NCBI RefSeq assembly: GCF_039023475.1
Contig: NZ_JBCHVB010000002.1
Span: forward strand, 496,001-560,000
Reading direction: 5' to 3'
Source of the DNA: Erwinia sp039023475
Lineage (GTDB): Bacteria; Pseudomonadota; Gammaproteobacteria; Enterobacterales; Enterobacteriaceae
DNA: 64,000 bases
Shown piece by piece: positions 1 through 8,685 of the stretch (the stretch's first letter is position 1; each line of letters opens with the position of its first letter). The position numbers and the translations under genes are program-made. The notes under the pieces are model-generated. The model had not been told where the DNA came from and did not search any database. It was given only the letters and a program-made list of their open reading frames with translations.

Positions 1-2564
1 TCAGCGTTAAGGCGGCTTTCCAGCGCATCCAGCCGCGCCTGCTCTTTCGCTATCTCTTCGCTAAGCGCCTGCTGCTGGCTGCTCAGCGTCGCCAGCTCCG
101 GTGCCAGAACGGCCAGCGCCTGTCCGGTCTGAAGCCATTGCTGCCATTCAGCCTGACGCTCCGCCAGCCAGCCTTCATGCTCTGCCGTCTCAGGCAGGGA
201 TAATCCGAGCGTCCGCAGGCTGGCCGCAAGCGTCGCCTGCTGCTCTTGCAGCGTGTGGCTTTCAGCGGCCAGCCGCTGGGTAAGTTCCGCCAGCGTCTGG
301 TTTGAAGTAAGTAATTGCTGACTGGTCAGTTCCTGCTGCTGCTGAAGTGTTGTCAGCGCCTGCTGGTGCCGGGTCAGCGTATCTTTATGCTGTTGCAGCG
401 TCCTGACGCCAAGCTGCATGCGGCTCAGTTCGGCCTGACGCGCGGTTTCTGACTGCTCCTGTTCACTCAGCCAGTCCGCCGCCTGTTGCAGGTTGTCCGG
501 CGTCAGCGTCAGCGAAAGCGCTTCTACCGTTTCACGCCAGCGGGCGTGCAGGCGAGCGGTTTCACGACCGGTCTCCTCCAGCTCTAACCTCAGTTTTTCC
601 GCCTGCTGCTGCAGATTTTTAACTTCTTCCCGCTTCGCGGTTCCCCGATCGTGCAGCGTCTGGACCTCAGATATCAGCGCCTTAAGGCGGTTCTGGTTTT
701 CTGACGTTTGCAGCGCCTGATACTCCGCAACGGCGGGATGTTCGCAGGCGCCGCAGAGCGGGCAGGGCTGGCCCGCTTCCAGCTGCGCACGGTGCTGCTC
801 AAGGCTGGCAATGCGTCGCTCAAGCTCACAGCGCTGTTCGAGATCGAGCTGGTGCTGATGCTTTTCTTTCCAGCTGGCGCGCAGGCTGTGCAACAGCTGT
901 TCCGCGGCCTGAAGCTGCTGCTGTAACGCCCGCTGACTCTCTTGCTGCTTCTGGTGTCGCTGCGCCAGCTGCTGCCACTGAGGCAGAAGTAGCGCCAGCG
1001 TCTGGCGCAGGGGACGCTGCTGGTTCAGGCGGGTTAACGCCGCCTGCACCTTCTCTTCGGGATGCTGCATCTCCAGCGCGGCAAGCTCACTTTCAGCCTT
1101 AGTGACCTGTAGCCGGGCTTCTTCCATCGCCTGCTGCTGGGGGCGCGCCTGCTGGTCGAGCAGGGTGAGGCTTTGTTCAAGTTCGGTGACCGCTTTCTGC
1201 TGCCCGTTGATGCGCTGCTGGAGGGCCGCCAGCGCCTGAGCGCTTTCCTGCTGCCGGGTAAAGGTCATACGCCAGAGCGGCAACGATTCGCCCCAGGCGG
1301 CAAAGCGAGCATGCTCCTGCTGCCAGCGCTGATGTCCGCTCTGCTGTGCCTGTTTATCCCGCTCCGTCTGCTGCTTCTGCTGCTGCGTCAGGCGGCGCGT
1401 CTCCAGAGAGTGTTTGTACTCACTAACTTCCTGGCTGAGCTGGTCACTCTGGGCGCTCAGCGTGGCAATAAGGTTGTCCAGCGGAACCACTTTCTCTGCA
1501 ATCAGCGTTTCCTGCTGCTGCCTGAATGCCTCATGCTGCTGACGGGCGGCTTCGGCAGCATTGAGCCGGGCAGTGCTGGCTTCCAGTGCCTCTGCCGCCT
1601 GCTGCCGCTGGGCGGAAAGCTGATTAAGGGCAGCCGCAGACGTCTCACAGTCCTGCCGGAGCTGATTACGCTGATGCCAGACGGGACGCAGCTTCTCCGC
1701 CGGTTCGGCCAGCGTCAGGCGGGCCAGTTCCGGCTCTGCCTGCTGGGACGCGCCGGTTGCCTGCTGTGCCGCCGTCTGCGCCGCGTGCAGGGCCGCCTCC
1801 AGCGTCTGGTTTTGCTGATGCCAGTGCAGTCTCTGCTGCTGCTGCTGATAATGTGAAGTGAGTACCTGCTCTTCTTCTGTTAGCTGATGTAACTGTGAGG
1901 CGAGCTGCTGAAGCTGCGCTTCGTCAAGCAGGGCCATTCCGCTGGCCTGCGCCCTCAGCGTCTCCAGCGCCGTACGGGCATTTTTATGCCGTTCAAAGAC
2001 GCTGGCGGAGAGACGCCCGTAGATTTCGGTGCCGGTCAGTTCTTCAAGCAGCCCGGCACGGCTGTTGGCGTCGGCGTTCAGGAAGGCGGCAAACTGCCCC
2101 TGCGACAGCATCATCGATTTGGTGAAACGTTCAAAATCCAGCCCGGTGAGGGAGGCAAGCATATCCAGCTTGTCTTTCACCTTATCGGCAACAATGGTGT
2201 TATCGTCACAGCGGGCCAGCTCTACCCGTGGTGCCTGAAGGTTGCCGTCGGCGGCGCCCCTTGCGCGGTTCTGGCTCCAGAACGCACGCCAGGCGACCCC
2301 CTTTACCTCAAACTCCACTTCAGCCAGGCACTCCGCCGTGTCCCGCGTCATCAGATCGTTCTGCGACTGTGAGAGTTTCCCCAGCCGCGACGTTTCATGG
2401 TAGAGCGCCAGGCAGATGGCATCCAGCAGCGTGGTTTTTCCGGCGCCGGTGGGGCCGGTGATCGCAAACAACCCGCTGCTGGCAAAAGGTTCAGCGGTGA
2501 AATCGATCTTCCATTCACCCTTCAGTGAATTGAGGTTTTTAAACCTCAGCGTCAGGATTTTCAT
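1..2564 (-). CDS. sbcC: Exonuclease SbcCD, ATPase subunit SbcC (5' part of gene; 3' end beyond window)
   Basis: SbcC is the SMC/Rad50-type ATPase of the SbcCD nuclease, which opens hairpins and trims DNA ends during replication and repair. The first 854 codons are present; E. coli SbcC has about 1,048. Residues 37-44 form a Walker A loop (GPTGAGKT). A very Gln/Leu/Glu-rich coiled coil follows, broken at residues 601-604 by the zinc hook CPLC. The second coiled-coil arm then runs off the left edge, so the signature motif and Walker B are not visible. The ATG overlaps the sbcD stop as ATGA, so the two are translationally coupled. The coiled-coil base composition creates many long antisense ORFs, which are not genes. 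Confidence 0.97.
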   Translation of the reverse strand, partial: MKILTLRFKNLNSLKGEWKIDFTAEPFASSGLFAITGPTGAGKTTLLDAICLALYHETSRLGKLSQSQNDLMTRDTAECLAEVEFEVKGVAWRAFWSQNRARGAADGNLQAPRVELARCDDNTIVADKVKDKLDMLASLTGLDFERFTKSMMLSQGQFAAFLNADANSRAGLLEELTGTEIYGRLSASVFERHKNARTALETLRAQASGMALLDEAQLQQLASQLHQLTEEEQVLTSHYQQQQQRLHWHQQNQTLEAALHAAQTAAQQATGASQQAEPELARLTLAEPAEKLRPVWHQRNQLRQDCETSAAALNQLSAQRQQAAEALEASTARLNAAEAARQQHEAFRQQQETLIAEKVVPLDNLIATLSAQSDQLSQEVSEYKHSLETRRLTQQQKQQTERDKQAQQSGHQRWQQEHARFAAWGESLPLWRMTFTRQQESAQALAALQQRINGQQKAVTELEQSLTLLDQQARPQQQAMEEARLQVTKAESELAALEMQHPEEKVQAALTRLNQQRPLRQTLALLLPQWQQLAQRHQKQQESQRALQQQLQAAEQLLHSLRASWKEKHQHQLDLEQRCELERRIASLEQHRAQLEAGQPCPLCGACEHPAVAEYQALQTSENQNRLKALISEVQTLHDRGTAKREEVKNLQQQAEKLRLELEETGRETARLHARWRETVEALSLTLTPDNLQQAADWLSEQEQSETARQAELSRMQLGVRTLQQHKDTLTRHQQALTTLQQQQELTSQQLLTSNQTLAELTQRLAAESHTLQEQQATLAASLRTLGLSLPETAEHEGWLAERQAEWQQWLQTGQALAVLAPELATLSSQQQALSEEIAKEQARLDALESRLNA

Positions 2565-3781
2565 GGCTGCGCCTCATCATCCATTTCACTCAGCGTCTGT
2601 TTAAACAGCAGGGTCGCCCGGGCAAGCCGCTCCGGCGACTCCTCTTCCATCGCCAGCCGCCGGGAGAAAACTTCCTCAACGCTCAGCTCGCTGAGGGTTT
2701 CATTATTCTGACGGGCAATAACCTGCTCTCGCTGTTCCCGGCTCCGGCGAAGCAGCACCACCTCCACCGGCAGCCCTTCGGTGATATCGTGGATACGGCG
2801 CTGGATATCGTTCAGCCAGGCCTGGGTGACGATCTCAATATCCAGCCAGACCGGTTTGCCGTCCTCCCGTGGCTGGATAGCGGCAAGCTGCCGCTCAATC
2901 TCCTCCAGCGATCCCTTGATCATCTGCATCGGCTGAAACAGCGGCACGTTCAGCGGCGTCACCTGGCTGAGTTTACCTGCGCTGAACTCGACTAAAAACA
3001 CGCTCTTCTCTTTGCCAAGTTCATCAAAACTGAGCGGGATGGGCGAACCGCTGTAGCGAATATGGTCGCTGCTGGCGATGCGCTGCGCCCGGTGAATATG
3101 CCCCAGCGCAATATAATCCGCTGGCGGAAAGGCCTGAGCAGGAAAAGCGTCAAGCGTACCAATGTAGATATCCCGCACCGCATCGCTTTTGGTTACGCCC
3201 ACGGTGGTCAGATGGCCGGTGGCGATAATTGGCAGCGCCAGGCCGAGCTTGTCCCGCTGCCGCAACGCCGCCTGCCAGCAGCGCTGATAGTGCTGGGTGA
3301 TCGCCTCCAGTAGCGTCTGCTGCTTCTCCCGCCCCGACTGGCCCGCCCGGCTCAGCGTAATATCCCGCGGGCGAAGAAAAGGAATAGCGCAGAGCAGGGC
3401 GCCCGGCTTGCCGTCACGGGTGTTCAGCATCAGCACCTGCTCCTCCGGATCGCTGCTGGCAGCGGCAATCACCCGGGTATTCAGGCAGGCGAGCAGCTCG
3501 CGGGATTCATTCAGCGTGGCGACCGAATCATGATTACCGCCCAGCACCACCAGCTGACAGCCCGCCTGCTGAAGCTTCACCACAAAACTGTTGTAGAGTT
3601 CGCGCGCATAGCTTGGCGGCGATCCCGTATCGAAAATATCCCCTGCGACGATAATGGCATCGACCTGATGCGCAATAGCCTGCGCCAGCAGCCAGTCGAG
3701 AAAGGCGTGATGCTCGGGCGCCCGGCTTTTGGTGTAAAAAAATTGGCCCAGGTGCCAGTCGGAAGTATGGATAAGTCGCAT
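2561..3781 (-). CDS. sbcD: Exonuclease SbcCD, nuclease subunit SbcD
   Basis: SbcD is the Mre11-type metallo-phosphoesterase partner of SbcC. The 406-residue product opens with MRLIHTSDWHLGQ, where Asp and His are metal ligands. It also carries the other family motifs: GDIFDTG, GGNHDS near residue 80, TGHLT, and LGHIHRAQ. The open frame extends 16 codons further upstream, but the start at MRLIHTSDWHLG is where SbcD proteins begin, so I use it. It is the first gene of the leftward sbcD-sbcC pair. It is divergent from phoB, with about 200 bp of shared upstream DNA, as in E. coli. Confidence 0.97.
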   Translation of the reverse strand: MRLIHTSDWHLGQFFYTKSRAPEHHAFLDWLLAQAIAHQVDAIIVAGDIFDTGSPPSYARELYNSFVVKLQQAGCQLVVLGGNHDSVATLNESRELLACLNTRVIAAASSDPEEQVLMLNTRDGKPGALLCAIPFLRPRDITLSRAGQSGREKQQTLLEAITQHYQRCWQAALRQRDKLGLALPIIATGHLTTVGVTKSDAVRDIYIGTLDAFPAQAFPPADYIALGHIHRAQRIASSDHIRYSGSPIPLSFDELGKEKSVFLVEFSAGKLSQVTPLNVPLFQPMQMIKGSLEEIERQLAAIQPREDGKPVWLDIEIVTQAWLNDIQRRIHDITEGLPVEVVLLRRSREQREQVIARQNNETLSELSVEEVFSRRLAMEEESPERLARATLLFKQTLSEMDDEAQP

Positions 3782-3913
3782 GGGATCCTTTGAAGATGCA
3801 TACCGGAAGCGTCGATTATAAACAGCCAACGCTAAAACCCCAGTCTGAATGACGTTTCGGGATGAATAAAAGTGTTATAAAACGGCGATGTACCTCGTGC
3901 TTTTTTCATAAAA

Positions 3914-3935
3914 CTGTCATAAAACTGACGCATAA
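3914..3935 (+). promoter_or_regulatory. Pho box upstream of phoB
   Basis: Two adjacent 11-bp direct repeats, CTGTCATAAAA and CTGACGCATAA, match the known PhoB-binding repeat (CTGTCAT plus an AT-rich 4-mer). A -10-like CATAAT overlaps the right end at 3931-3936. The site stands about 50 bp before the phoB start. This placement implies autoactivation of phoBR under phosphate starvation, as established in E. coli. Confidence 0.88.
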
Positions 3936-3983
3936 TGTCGCCGCAAACCCCAGTGACATTCCGTCACAGCAGCAGGAGCAATA

Positions 3984-4673
3984 ATGGCTAAGCGCATTCT
4001 GGTCGTTGAAGATGAAGCCCCGATCCGTGAGATGTTGTGTTTCGTTCTTGAGCAAAATGACTATCAACCCGTAGAAGCGGAAGATTATGACAGCGCCATC
4101 GGCCAGCTGATCGAACCCTGGCCCGATCTGATCCTGCTTGACTGGATGCTGCCCGGCGGTTCAGGCATTCAGTTTATCAAACACCTGAAGCGGGAAGCGA
4201 TGACCCGGGATATCCCGGTGATGATGCTGACCGCGCGGGGCGAAGAAGAAGATCGGGTTCGCGGGCTGGAAGTGGGTGCCGACGACTATATTACCAAGCC
4301 TTTTTCGCCCAAAGAGCTGGTGGCGCGCATCAAAGCAGTGATGCGCCGGATTTCACCCATGGCGGTGGAAGAGGTTATTGAGATGCAGGGACTGAGCCTG
4401 GATCCCTCATCGCACCGCGTCATGTCGGAAACCCAGCCGCTGGAAATGGGGCCAACGGAGTATAAGCTGCTGCACTTCTTTATGACCCATCCCGAACGGG
4501 TTTACAGCCGTGAGCAGTTGCTTAATCACGTCTGGGGCACTAACGTGTACGTCGAAGATCGTACCGTTGACGTTCATATTCGCCGCTTGCGTAAAGCGCT
4601 GGAGATCACCGGGCACGATCGTATGGTGCAGACGGTTCGCGGAACAGGCTATCGTTTCTCTGCACGCTTCTGA
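3984..4673 (+). CDS. phoB: Phosphate regulon response regulator PhoB
   Basis: PhoB is the OmpR-family DNA-binding response regulator that activates phosphate-starvation genes after phosphorylation by PhoR. The 229-residue product has an N-terminal receiver domain with the acidic pocket E9/D10, phospho-acceptor D53 (LLDWMLPGG) and the TKPFSPKEL lysine near residue 105. A C-terminal winged helix follows (YSREQLLNHVWG, VDVHIRRLRKAL, TVRGTGYRF). An AGGAG stands 5 bases before the ATG. It is followed after 23 bp by phoR. Confidence 0.98.
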   Translation: MAKRILVVEDEAPIREMLCFVLEQNDYQPVEAEDYDSAIGQLIEPWPDLILLDWMLPGGSGIQFIKHLKREAMTRDIPVMMLTARGEEEDRVRGLEVGADDYITKPFSPKELVARIKAVMRRISPMAVEEVIEMQGLSLDPSSHRVMSETQPLEMGPTEYKLLHFFMTHPERVYSREQLLNHVWGTNVYVEDRTVDVHIRRLRKALEITGHDRMVQTVRGTGYRFSARF

Positions 4674-4696
4674 TCGTTCGCACTGGAGTGTTAACC

Positions 4697-6028
4697 GTGT
4701 TAGAACGCCTCTCCTGGAAGAGATTACTGCTTGAGCTGGTCCTCGCCAGCCTGCCCGCACTGATTATTGGGCTACTGGTGGGCTATCTGCCCTGGCTGCT
4801 GTTGCTGTCGATGCTGGGCGTACTGGGGTGGCATTTCAATAACCTGCTACGTTTGTCCCACTGGCTGTGGATCGATCGTAGTATGACGCCCCCCGCCGGA
4901 CGCGGCAGCTGGGAACCGCTATTTTATGGTCTCTATCAGATGCAGGCGCGTAACCGCCGCCGCCGCCGGGAACTTGGCCATCTGATCAAACGCTTTCGCA
5001 GCGGTGCGGAGTCCCTTCCTGATGCGGTGGTCCTGACCACCGAAGAGGGCACCATCTTCTGGTGTAACGGTCTGGCTCAGCAGATGCTGGGCCTGCGCTG
5101 GCCGGAGGACAACGGCCAGAACATCCTCAATCTCCTGCGCTATCCCGAATTCACCCGTTACCTGCGCCAGCGGGATTTCATACGGCCACTGACGCTGGTC
5201 CTGAACAATCACCGCCATCTTGAATTTCGCGTTATGCCTTACAGCGAAGGGCAGTGGCTGATGGTTGCGCGTGACGTTACTCAAATGCATCAGCTGGAGG
5301 GCGCGCGACGCAACTTTTTCGCTAACGTCAGCCATGAGTTACGGACGCCGCTGACGGTGTTGCAGGGCTATCTGGAGATGATGAATGATGCCGTGCTGGA
5401 AGGCCCGGTGCGTGATAAAGCACTGCATACTATGCAGGAGCAGACACGACGCATGGAGGGGCTGGTCGGGCAGCTTCTGACGCTGTCGCGTATTGAGGCG
5501 GCGCCGGCCTTAGATCTTCAGGAAAAGGTCAACGTGCCAGCAATGCTGCATCTTCTCCAGCGCGAGGCGGAAACGCTCAGCCAGGGGCGTCATGACATTC
5601 ATTTCACTATTGACGCCCATCTGCAGGTTTTTGGCAACGATGAACAGCTTCGCAGCGCCATATCGAACCTTGTTTATAATGCGGTAAACCATACCCCAGC
5701 CGGAACGCGCATTGAGATTCGCTGGCAGAAAACGCCAAACGGCGCGCTGTTCAGCGTTTCTGACAATGGCCCTGGTATTGCGAGCGAGCATATTCCCCGC
5801 CTGACGGAGCGTTTTTATCGCGTTGATAAGGCCCGCTCCCGGCAAACCGGCGGCAGCGGGCTGGGCCTCGCTATCGTTAAGCACGCGCTCAGCCACCATA
5901 GCGCCAGGCTTGAGATCGCAAGCGAGCCTGGTAAAGAGACCTGTTTCAGCTTCCTGCTGCCGCCACGGTTGATTGTCAGCAACGATCTGGCCCAGAATGC
6001 GCTTCCGGAATCGAAAGCGGTAATCTGA
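4697..6028 (+). CDS. phoR: Phosphate regulon sensor histidine kinase PhoR
   Basis: PhoR is the inner-membrane histidine kinase/phosphatase that controls PhoB in response to flux through the Pst transporter. The 443-residue product has two N-terminal hydrophobic segments (about 10-60), a PAS domain, the phospho-acceptor H213 in NVSHELRTPL, and the ATPase boxes N (AISNLVYNAVNHTP), G1 (DNGPGIA) and G2 (GGSGLGLAIVKHA). Two in-frame GTG codons are possible starts. The second, at 4697, gives the family N-terminus (MLERLSWKRL) and sits 8 bases after a GGAG, so I use it rather than 4688. The stop is one base before the next gene. Confidence 0.97.
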   Translation: MLERLSWKRLLLELVLASLPALIIGLLVGYLPWLLLLSMLGVLGWHFNNLLRLSHWLWIDRSMTPPAGRGSWEPLFYGLYQMQARNRRRRRELGHLIKRFRSGAESLPDAVVLTTEEGTIFWCNGLAQQMLGLRWPEDNGQNILNLLRYPEFTRYLRQRDFIRPLTLVLNNHRHLEFRVMPYSEGQWLMVARDVTQMHQLEGARRNFFANVSHELRTPLTVLQGYLEMMNDAVLEGPVRDKALHTMQEQTRRMEGLVGQLLTLSRIEAAPALDLQEKVNVPAMLHLLQREAETLSQGRHDIHFTIDAHLQVFGNDEQLRSAISNLVYNAVNHTPAGTRIEIRWQKTPNGALFSVSDNGPGIASEHIPRLTERFYRVDKARSRQTGGSGLGLAIVKHALSHHSARLEIASEPGKETCFSFLLPPRLIVSNDLAQNALPESKAVI

Positions 6029-6029
6029 A

Positions 6030-6956
6030 ATGAAAAGGCTGTTTCTGGTCGCGGTGCTGCTGTGCAGCACGCTCGCGCAGGCAAAAGAAGGCATGTTAGC
6101 CGGTAATCTTACCAGCGTGGGTTCGGACACCCTGGGGAATCTGATGGCGCTATGGGGCGAACGTTTTAACCGCCAGTTTCCGGGCGTGAACGTGCAAATC
6201 CAGGCGGCCGGTTCCTCCACGGCGCCGACGGCGCTGGCGGGTGGAGCGGCGCAGCTGGGGGCGATGAGCCGTCCGATGCAGGCGGAGGAGCGCCAGCGGT
6301 TCGAAGCCCGTTACGGTTATCCGCCCCTCGCGGTGCCGGTGGCGATGGATGCGCTGGTGGTGGTGGTCAATCAGGATAACCCGCTGCCTGGCCTGAACGT
6401 GAAGCAGCTCGACGCCATTTTTTCTGTCACCCGCCGCTGCGGGGCGCTTTCTGCCGTGGCGAACTGGGGCGATCTAAATCTTACCCAGCCAGGCTGGCCG
6501 GCCCGGCCGCTGCAGCGTTTTGGCCGCAACTCCGCCTCCGGAACCTGGGGTTTTTTCAAGCAGCAGGCGCTCTGTAACGGCGATTTTCGTAACGATGTGG
6601 GGGAATATCCCGGTTCAGCGGCCGTGGTGCAGGCGGTGGCGGCGACGCTGAACGGCATCGGCTACGCCAGTATGGGGTTTCACCTTAGCGGCGTAAAAAC
6701 ACTGCCGGTTGCGCGGCAGGAGCAGGATTTTATTATGCCCACGGCTGAAAACATCCGCAGCGGGCGTTATCCCTGGGCACGCCCCCTCTACATCTATATC
6801 AACAAAGCGCCGGGAAAACCGCTGGAACCGCTGACGGCGGCCTTCCTGCAGCTGGCGCTTTCTCCCCAGGGGCAGACGCTGGTCAATCAGGCCGGCTATC
6901 TTCCCCTCTCGGAAGCACAGCGCGCGGCAGCGCTCGCGATGCTTGATCGCTCCTGA
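6030..6956 (+). CDS. PstS-like periplasmic phosphate-binding protein linked to phoR
   Basis: This 308-residue protein has a Sec signal peptide (residues 1-18, cleavage around AQA-KEG). It belongs to the PstS-like substrate-binding family. Phosphate-loop motifs are visible: GSDTLGNLM, AAGSSTAPTALA, GAMSRPM and GRNSASGTWGFFK. It starts one base after the phoR stop, so it is almost certainly cotranscribed from the Pho box. E. coli lacks a gene here; its PstS lies in the pst operon. It could feed the PstCAB permease, or be an accessory sensor or scavenger. No pstC, pstA or pstB is in the window. The family call is firm; the exact role is inference. Confidence 0.9.
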   Translation: MKRLFLVAVLLCSTLAQAKEGMLAGNLTSVGSDTLGNLMALWGERFNRQFPGVNVQIQAAGSSTAPTALAGGAAQLGAMSRPMQAEERQRFEARYGYPPLAVPVAMDALVVVVNQDNPLPGLNVKQLDAIFSVTRRCGALSAVANWGDLNLTQPGWPARPLQRFGRNSASGTWGFFKQQALCNGDFRNDVGEYPGSAAVVQAVAATLNGIGYASMGFHLSGVKTLPVARQEQDFIMPTAENIRSGRYPWARPLYIYINKAPGKPLEPLTAAFLQLALSPQGQTLVNQAGYLPLSEAQRAAALAMLDRS

Positions 6957-7081
6957 TCCTGCTGACAGCTGCGGTGCCGGAGCAATGCAGCTGGCTTGCC
7001 TTTCCCCAACATGAATTTTATTCAACTCTGTTGAATTTTCCTCGGTTGCACCTGAATCTTTCTCATGACATGCTCCCTTTA

Positions 7082-7105
7082 AGCCATATGGACATCCAGA
7101 AGTCT
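7082..7105. promoter_or_regulatory. Probable MetJ operator (tandem met boxes)
   Basis: Three contiguous 8-mers lie in register with the MetJ met box AGACGTCT: AGCCATAT (5 of 8 match), GGACATCC (5 of 8) and AGAAGTCT (7 of 8). MetJ is known to bind two or more adjacent met boxes. The site is 72 bp before the start of a MetE-like methyltransferase, where methionine repression would be expected. Binding is inferred. Confidence 0.6.
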
Positions 7106-7176
7106 ACTTATAACGAAACGTAATTATTTCAACGGTAAATTATGCGCCCCGTCGCGCAGGCCAGGAGTGACCCAAC

Positions 7177-8280
7177 ATGCAAAGAGATACCGCCCAGTAC
7201 CGCGCCGAGGTTGTCGGCAGCTTTCTTCGTCCAGCCGCCATTAAAGAGGCGCGCGAACGTTTTCAGGCAGGCGAAATTGAGCCTGAAGCGCTTCGCCGTA
7301 TTGAAGATGAAGCGATTCGCGATGTGGTTGCACATCAGCGGGCAAGCGGACTGCGTATTGTTACCGACGGTGAATTCCGGCGCGCATGGTGGCATTTCGA
7401 CTTTTTCGACGGGCTGCAAGGCGTGGAGCGGTACGAAGCGGAACAGGGCATCCAGTTTAACGGCGTGCAGACCAAAGCGCACAGCGTTCGCGTAACGGGT
7501 AAGCTGGGCTTCGGCAATCATCCGATGCTGGAAGATTTCCGCTATCTGCAAAGTATCAGCGGCGACGCGGTGGCGAAAATGACCATTCCCAGCCCCAGCG
7601 TGCTGCACTTCCGCGGCGGTCGCAAGGCCATTGATGCCAGCGTCTATCCCGACCTGAACGCCTATTTTGACGATCTTGCCGTCACCTGGCGCGATGCGAT
7701 TAAAGCCTTCTATGATGCGGGCTGCCGCTATTTGCAGCTGGATGATACCGTCTGGGCCTATCTCTGCTCCGAAGATCAGAAAGCGCAGATCCGCGAACGT
7801 GGCGACGATCCGGAAGAGCTGGCCTGGATCTATGCGCAGGTACTGAACAAGGCGCTTGAGGGGAAGCCGGACGACCTGACGATCGGTTTGCATGTCTGCC
7901 GTGGTAACTTCCGCTCCACCTGGATCTCTGAAGGTGGCTATGAGCCAGTGGCCGAAATCCTGTTCGGCAGCGTCAACGTTGACGCCTTCTTTCTGGAATA
8001 TGATAACGAGCGCGCCGGGGGCTTTGAGCCGCTGCGTTTTATCAAGCCGGGCAAACAGCAGGTGGTGCTGGGTCTGATCACCACCAAAAATGGTGAACTG
8101 GAAAGCCGCGAAACGGTGAAAAAGCGCATTGAAGAAGCGTCCCGCTATGTCAGCCTGGATCAAATCTGCCTCAGCCCGCAGTGTGGCTTTGCCTCAACGG
8201 AAGAGGGAAACAGCCTCAGCGAAGAAGAGCAGTGGGCGAAACTGCGTCTGGTGGTGGATATTGCCAACGAAATCTGGTGA
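7177..8280 (+). CDS. Cobalamin-independent methionine synthase family protein (MetE C-terminal domain-like, YxjG/YxjH type)
   Basis: The 367-residue protein equals the catalytic C-terminal barrel of MetE without the N-terminal half. Zinc-ligand motifs are present: HVCRGN (His and Cys) and CLSPQCGF near the C-terminus. YLQLDDTVW and DAFFLEYDNERAGGFEPL line the substrate site. Family members transfer methyl groups to homocysteine, from methyltetrahydrofolate or from other donors; the donor here cannot be read from sequence. A probable met-box operator precedes it and an intrinsic terminator follows, so it is a single-gene unit. It interrupts the E. coli order phoR-brnQ and is an accessory insertion relative to that genome. 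Confidence 0.9.
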   Translation: MQRDTAQYRAEVVGSFLRPAAIKEARERFQAGEIEPEALRRIEDEAIRDVVAHQRASGLRIVTDGEFRRAWWHFDFFDGLQGVERYEAEQGIQFNGVQTKAHSVRVTGKLGFGNHPMLEDFRYLQSISGDAVAKMTIPSPSVLHFRGGRKAIDASVYPDLNAYFDDLAVTWRDAIKAFYDAGCRYLQLDDTVWAYLCSEDQKAQIRERGDDPEELAWIYAQVLNKALEGKPDDLTIGLHVCRGNFRSTWISEGGYEPVAEILFGSVNVDAFFLEYDNERAGGFEPLRFIKPGKQQVVLGLITTKNGELESRETVKKRIEEASRYVSLDQICLSPQCGFASTEEGNSLSEEEQWAKLRLVVDIANEIW

Positions 8281-8297
8281 TCCTGCGCCAGAATGTG

Positions 8298-8325
8298 AAA
8301 AAGGCGCGAGAAATCGCGCCTTTTG
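8298..8325 (+). terminator. Intrinsic terminator of the MetE-like gene
   Basis: The hairpin AAAAGGCGCGA-gaaa-TCGCGCCTTTT begins about 20 bp after the stop codon and ends in T residues. Confidence 0.88.
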
Positions 8326-8685
8326 TGCATCTTTCCCCGCATATGTGCAGGAAGTAACCCCGCCCTGAGCAAAAAGAATGCAAATCATGTAAGGCATCCT
8401 GGCGATAAACTGAAGCGAAAAGCTGTATGCCGCGGTTTTTACGCTATATCGCTCTGCTTTTCCGATCCCGTATTGCCTTTCACCGCTATAAACGGTTTAC
8501 TTAGCGCCGTTTTTACGTTACCTCCCTGTAAAAAGATTAAAATCCGCCCAATTACGCTGTATTTACCGCCGCACGGCAGAATTTTTACCTGCACCGGCTT
8601 GATATGACGGCGTTTTCAGAGCAGACAGGGTGGTTAACTCAACATCGCGACTTCATTCACACCAGTACAGGCAATACCGCTGACT
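8326..8685. other. Noncoding region upstream of brnQ
   Basis: This stretch of about 360 bp has AT-rich segments and presumably holds the brnQ promoter and a long leader. I found no clear RNA motif, no leader peptide rich in branched-chain codons followed by an attenuator, and no convincing ORF. The 94-codon open frame at 8323-8607 lacks a ribosome binding site and looks like chance. Confidence 0.5.

Noticed and set aside
1173..1856. 227-codon rightward ORF opposite sbcC
   Set aside because: Antisense to the sbcC coiled coil. Its Leu-rich translation comes from repeated Gln and Leu codons on the other strand, and there is no ribosome binding site.
7129..8163. 344-codon leftward ORF opposite the MetE-like gene
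   Set aside because: Shadow of a GC-rich gene whose forward product has clear family motifs. The reverse product has none.
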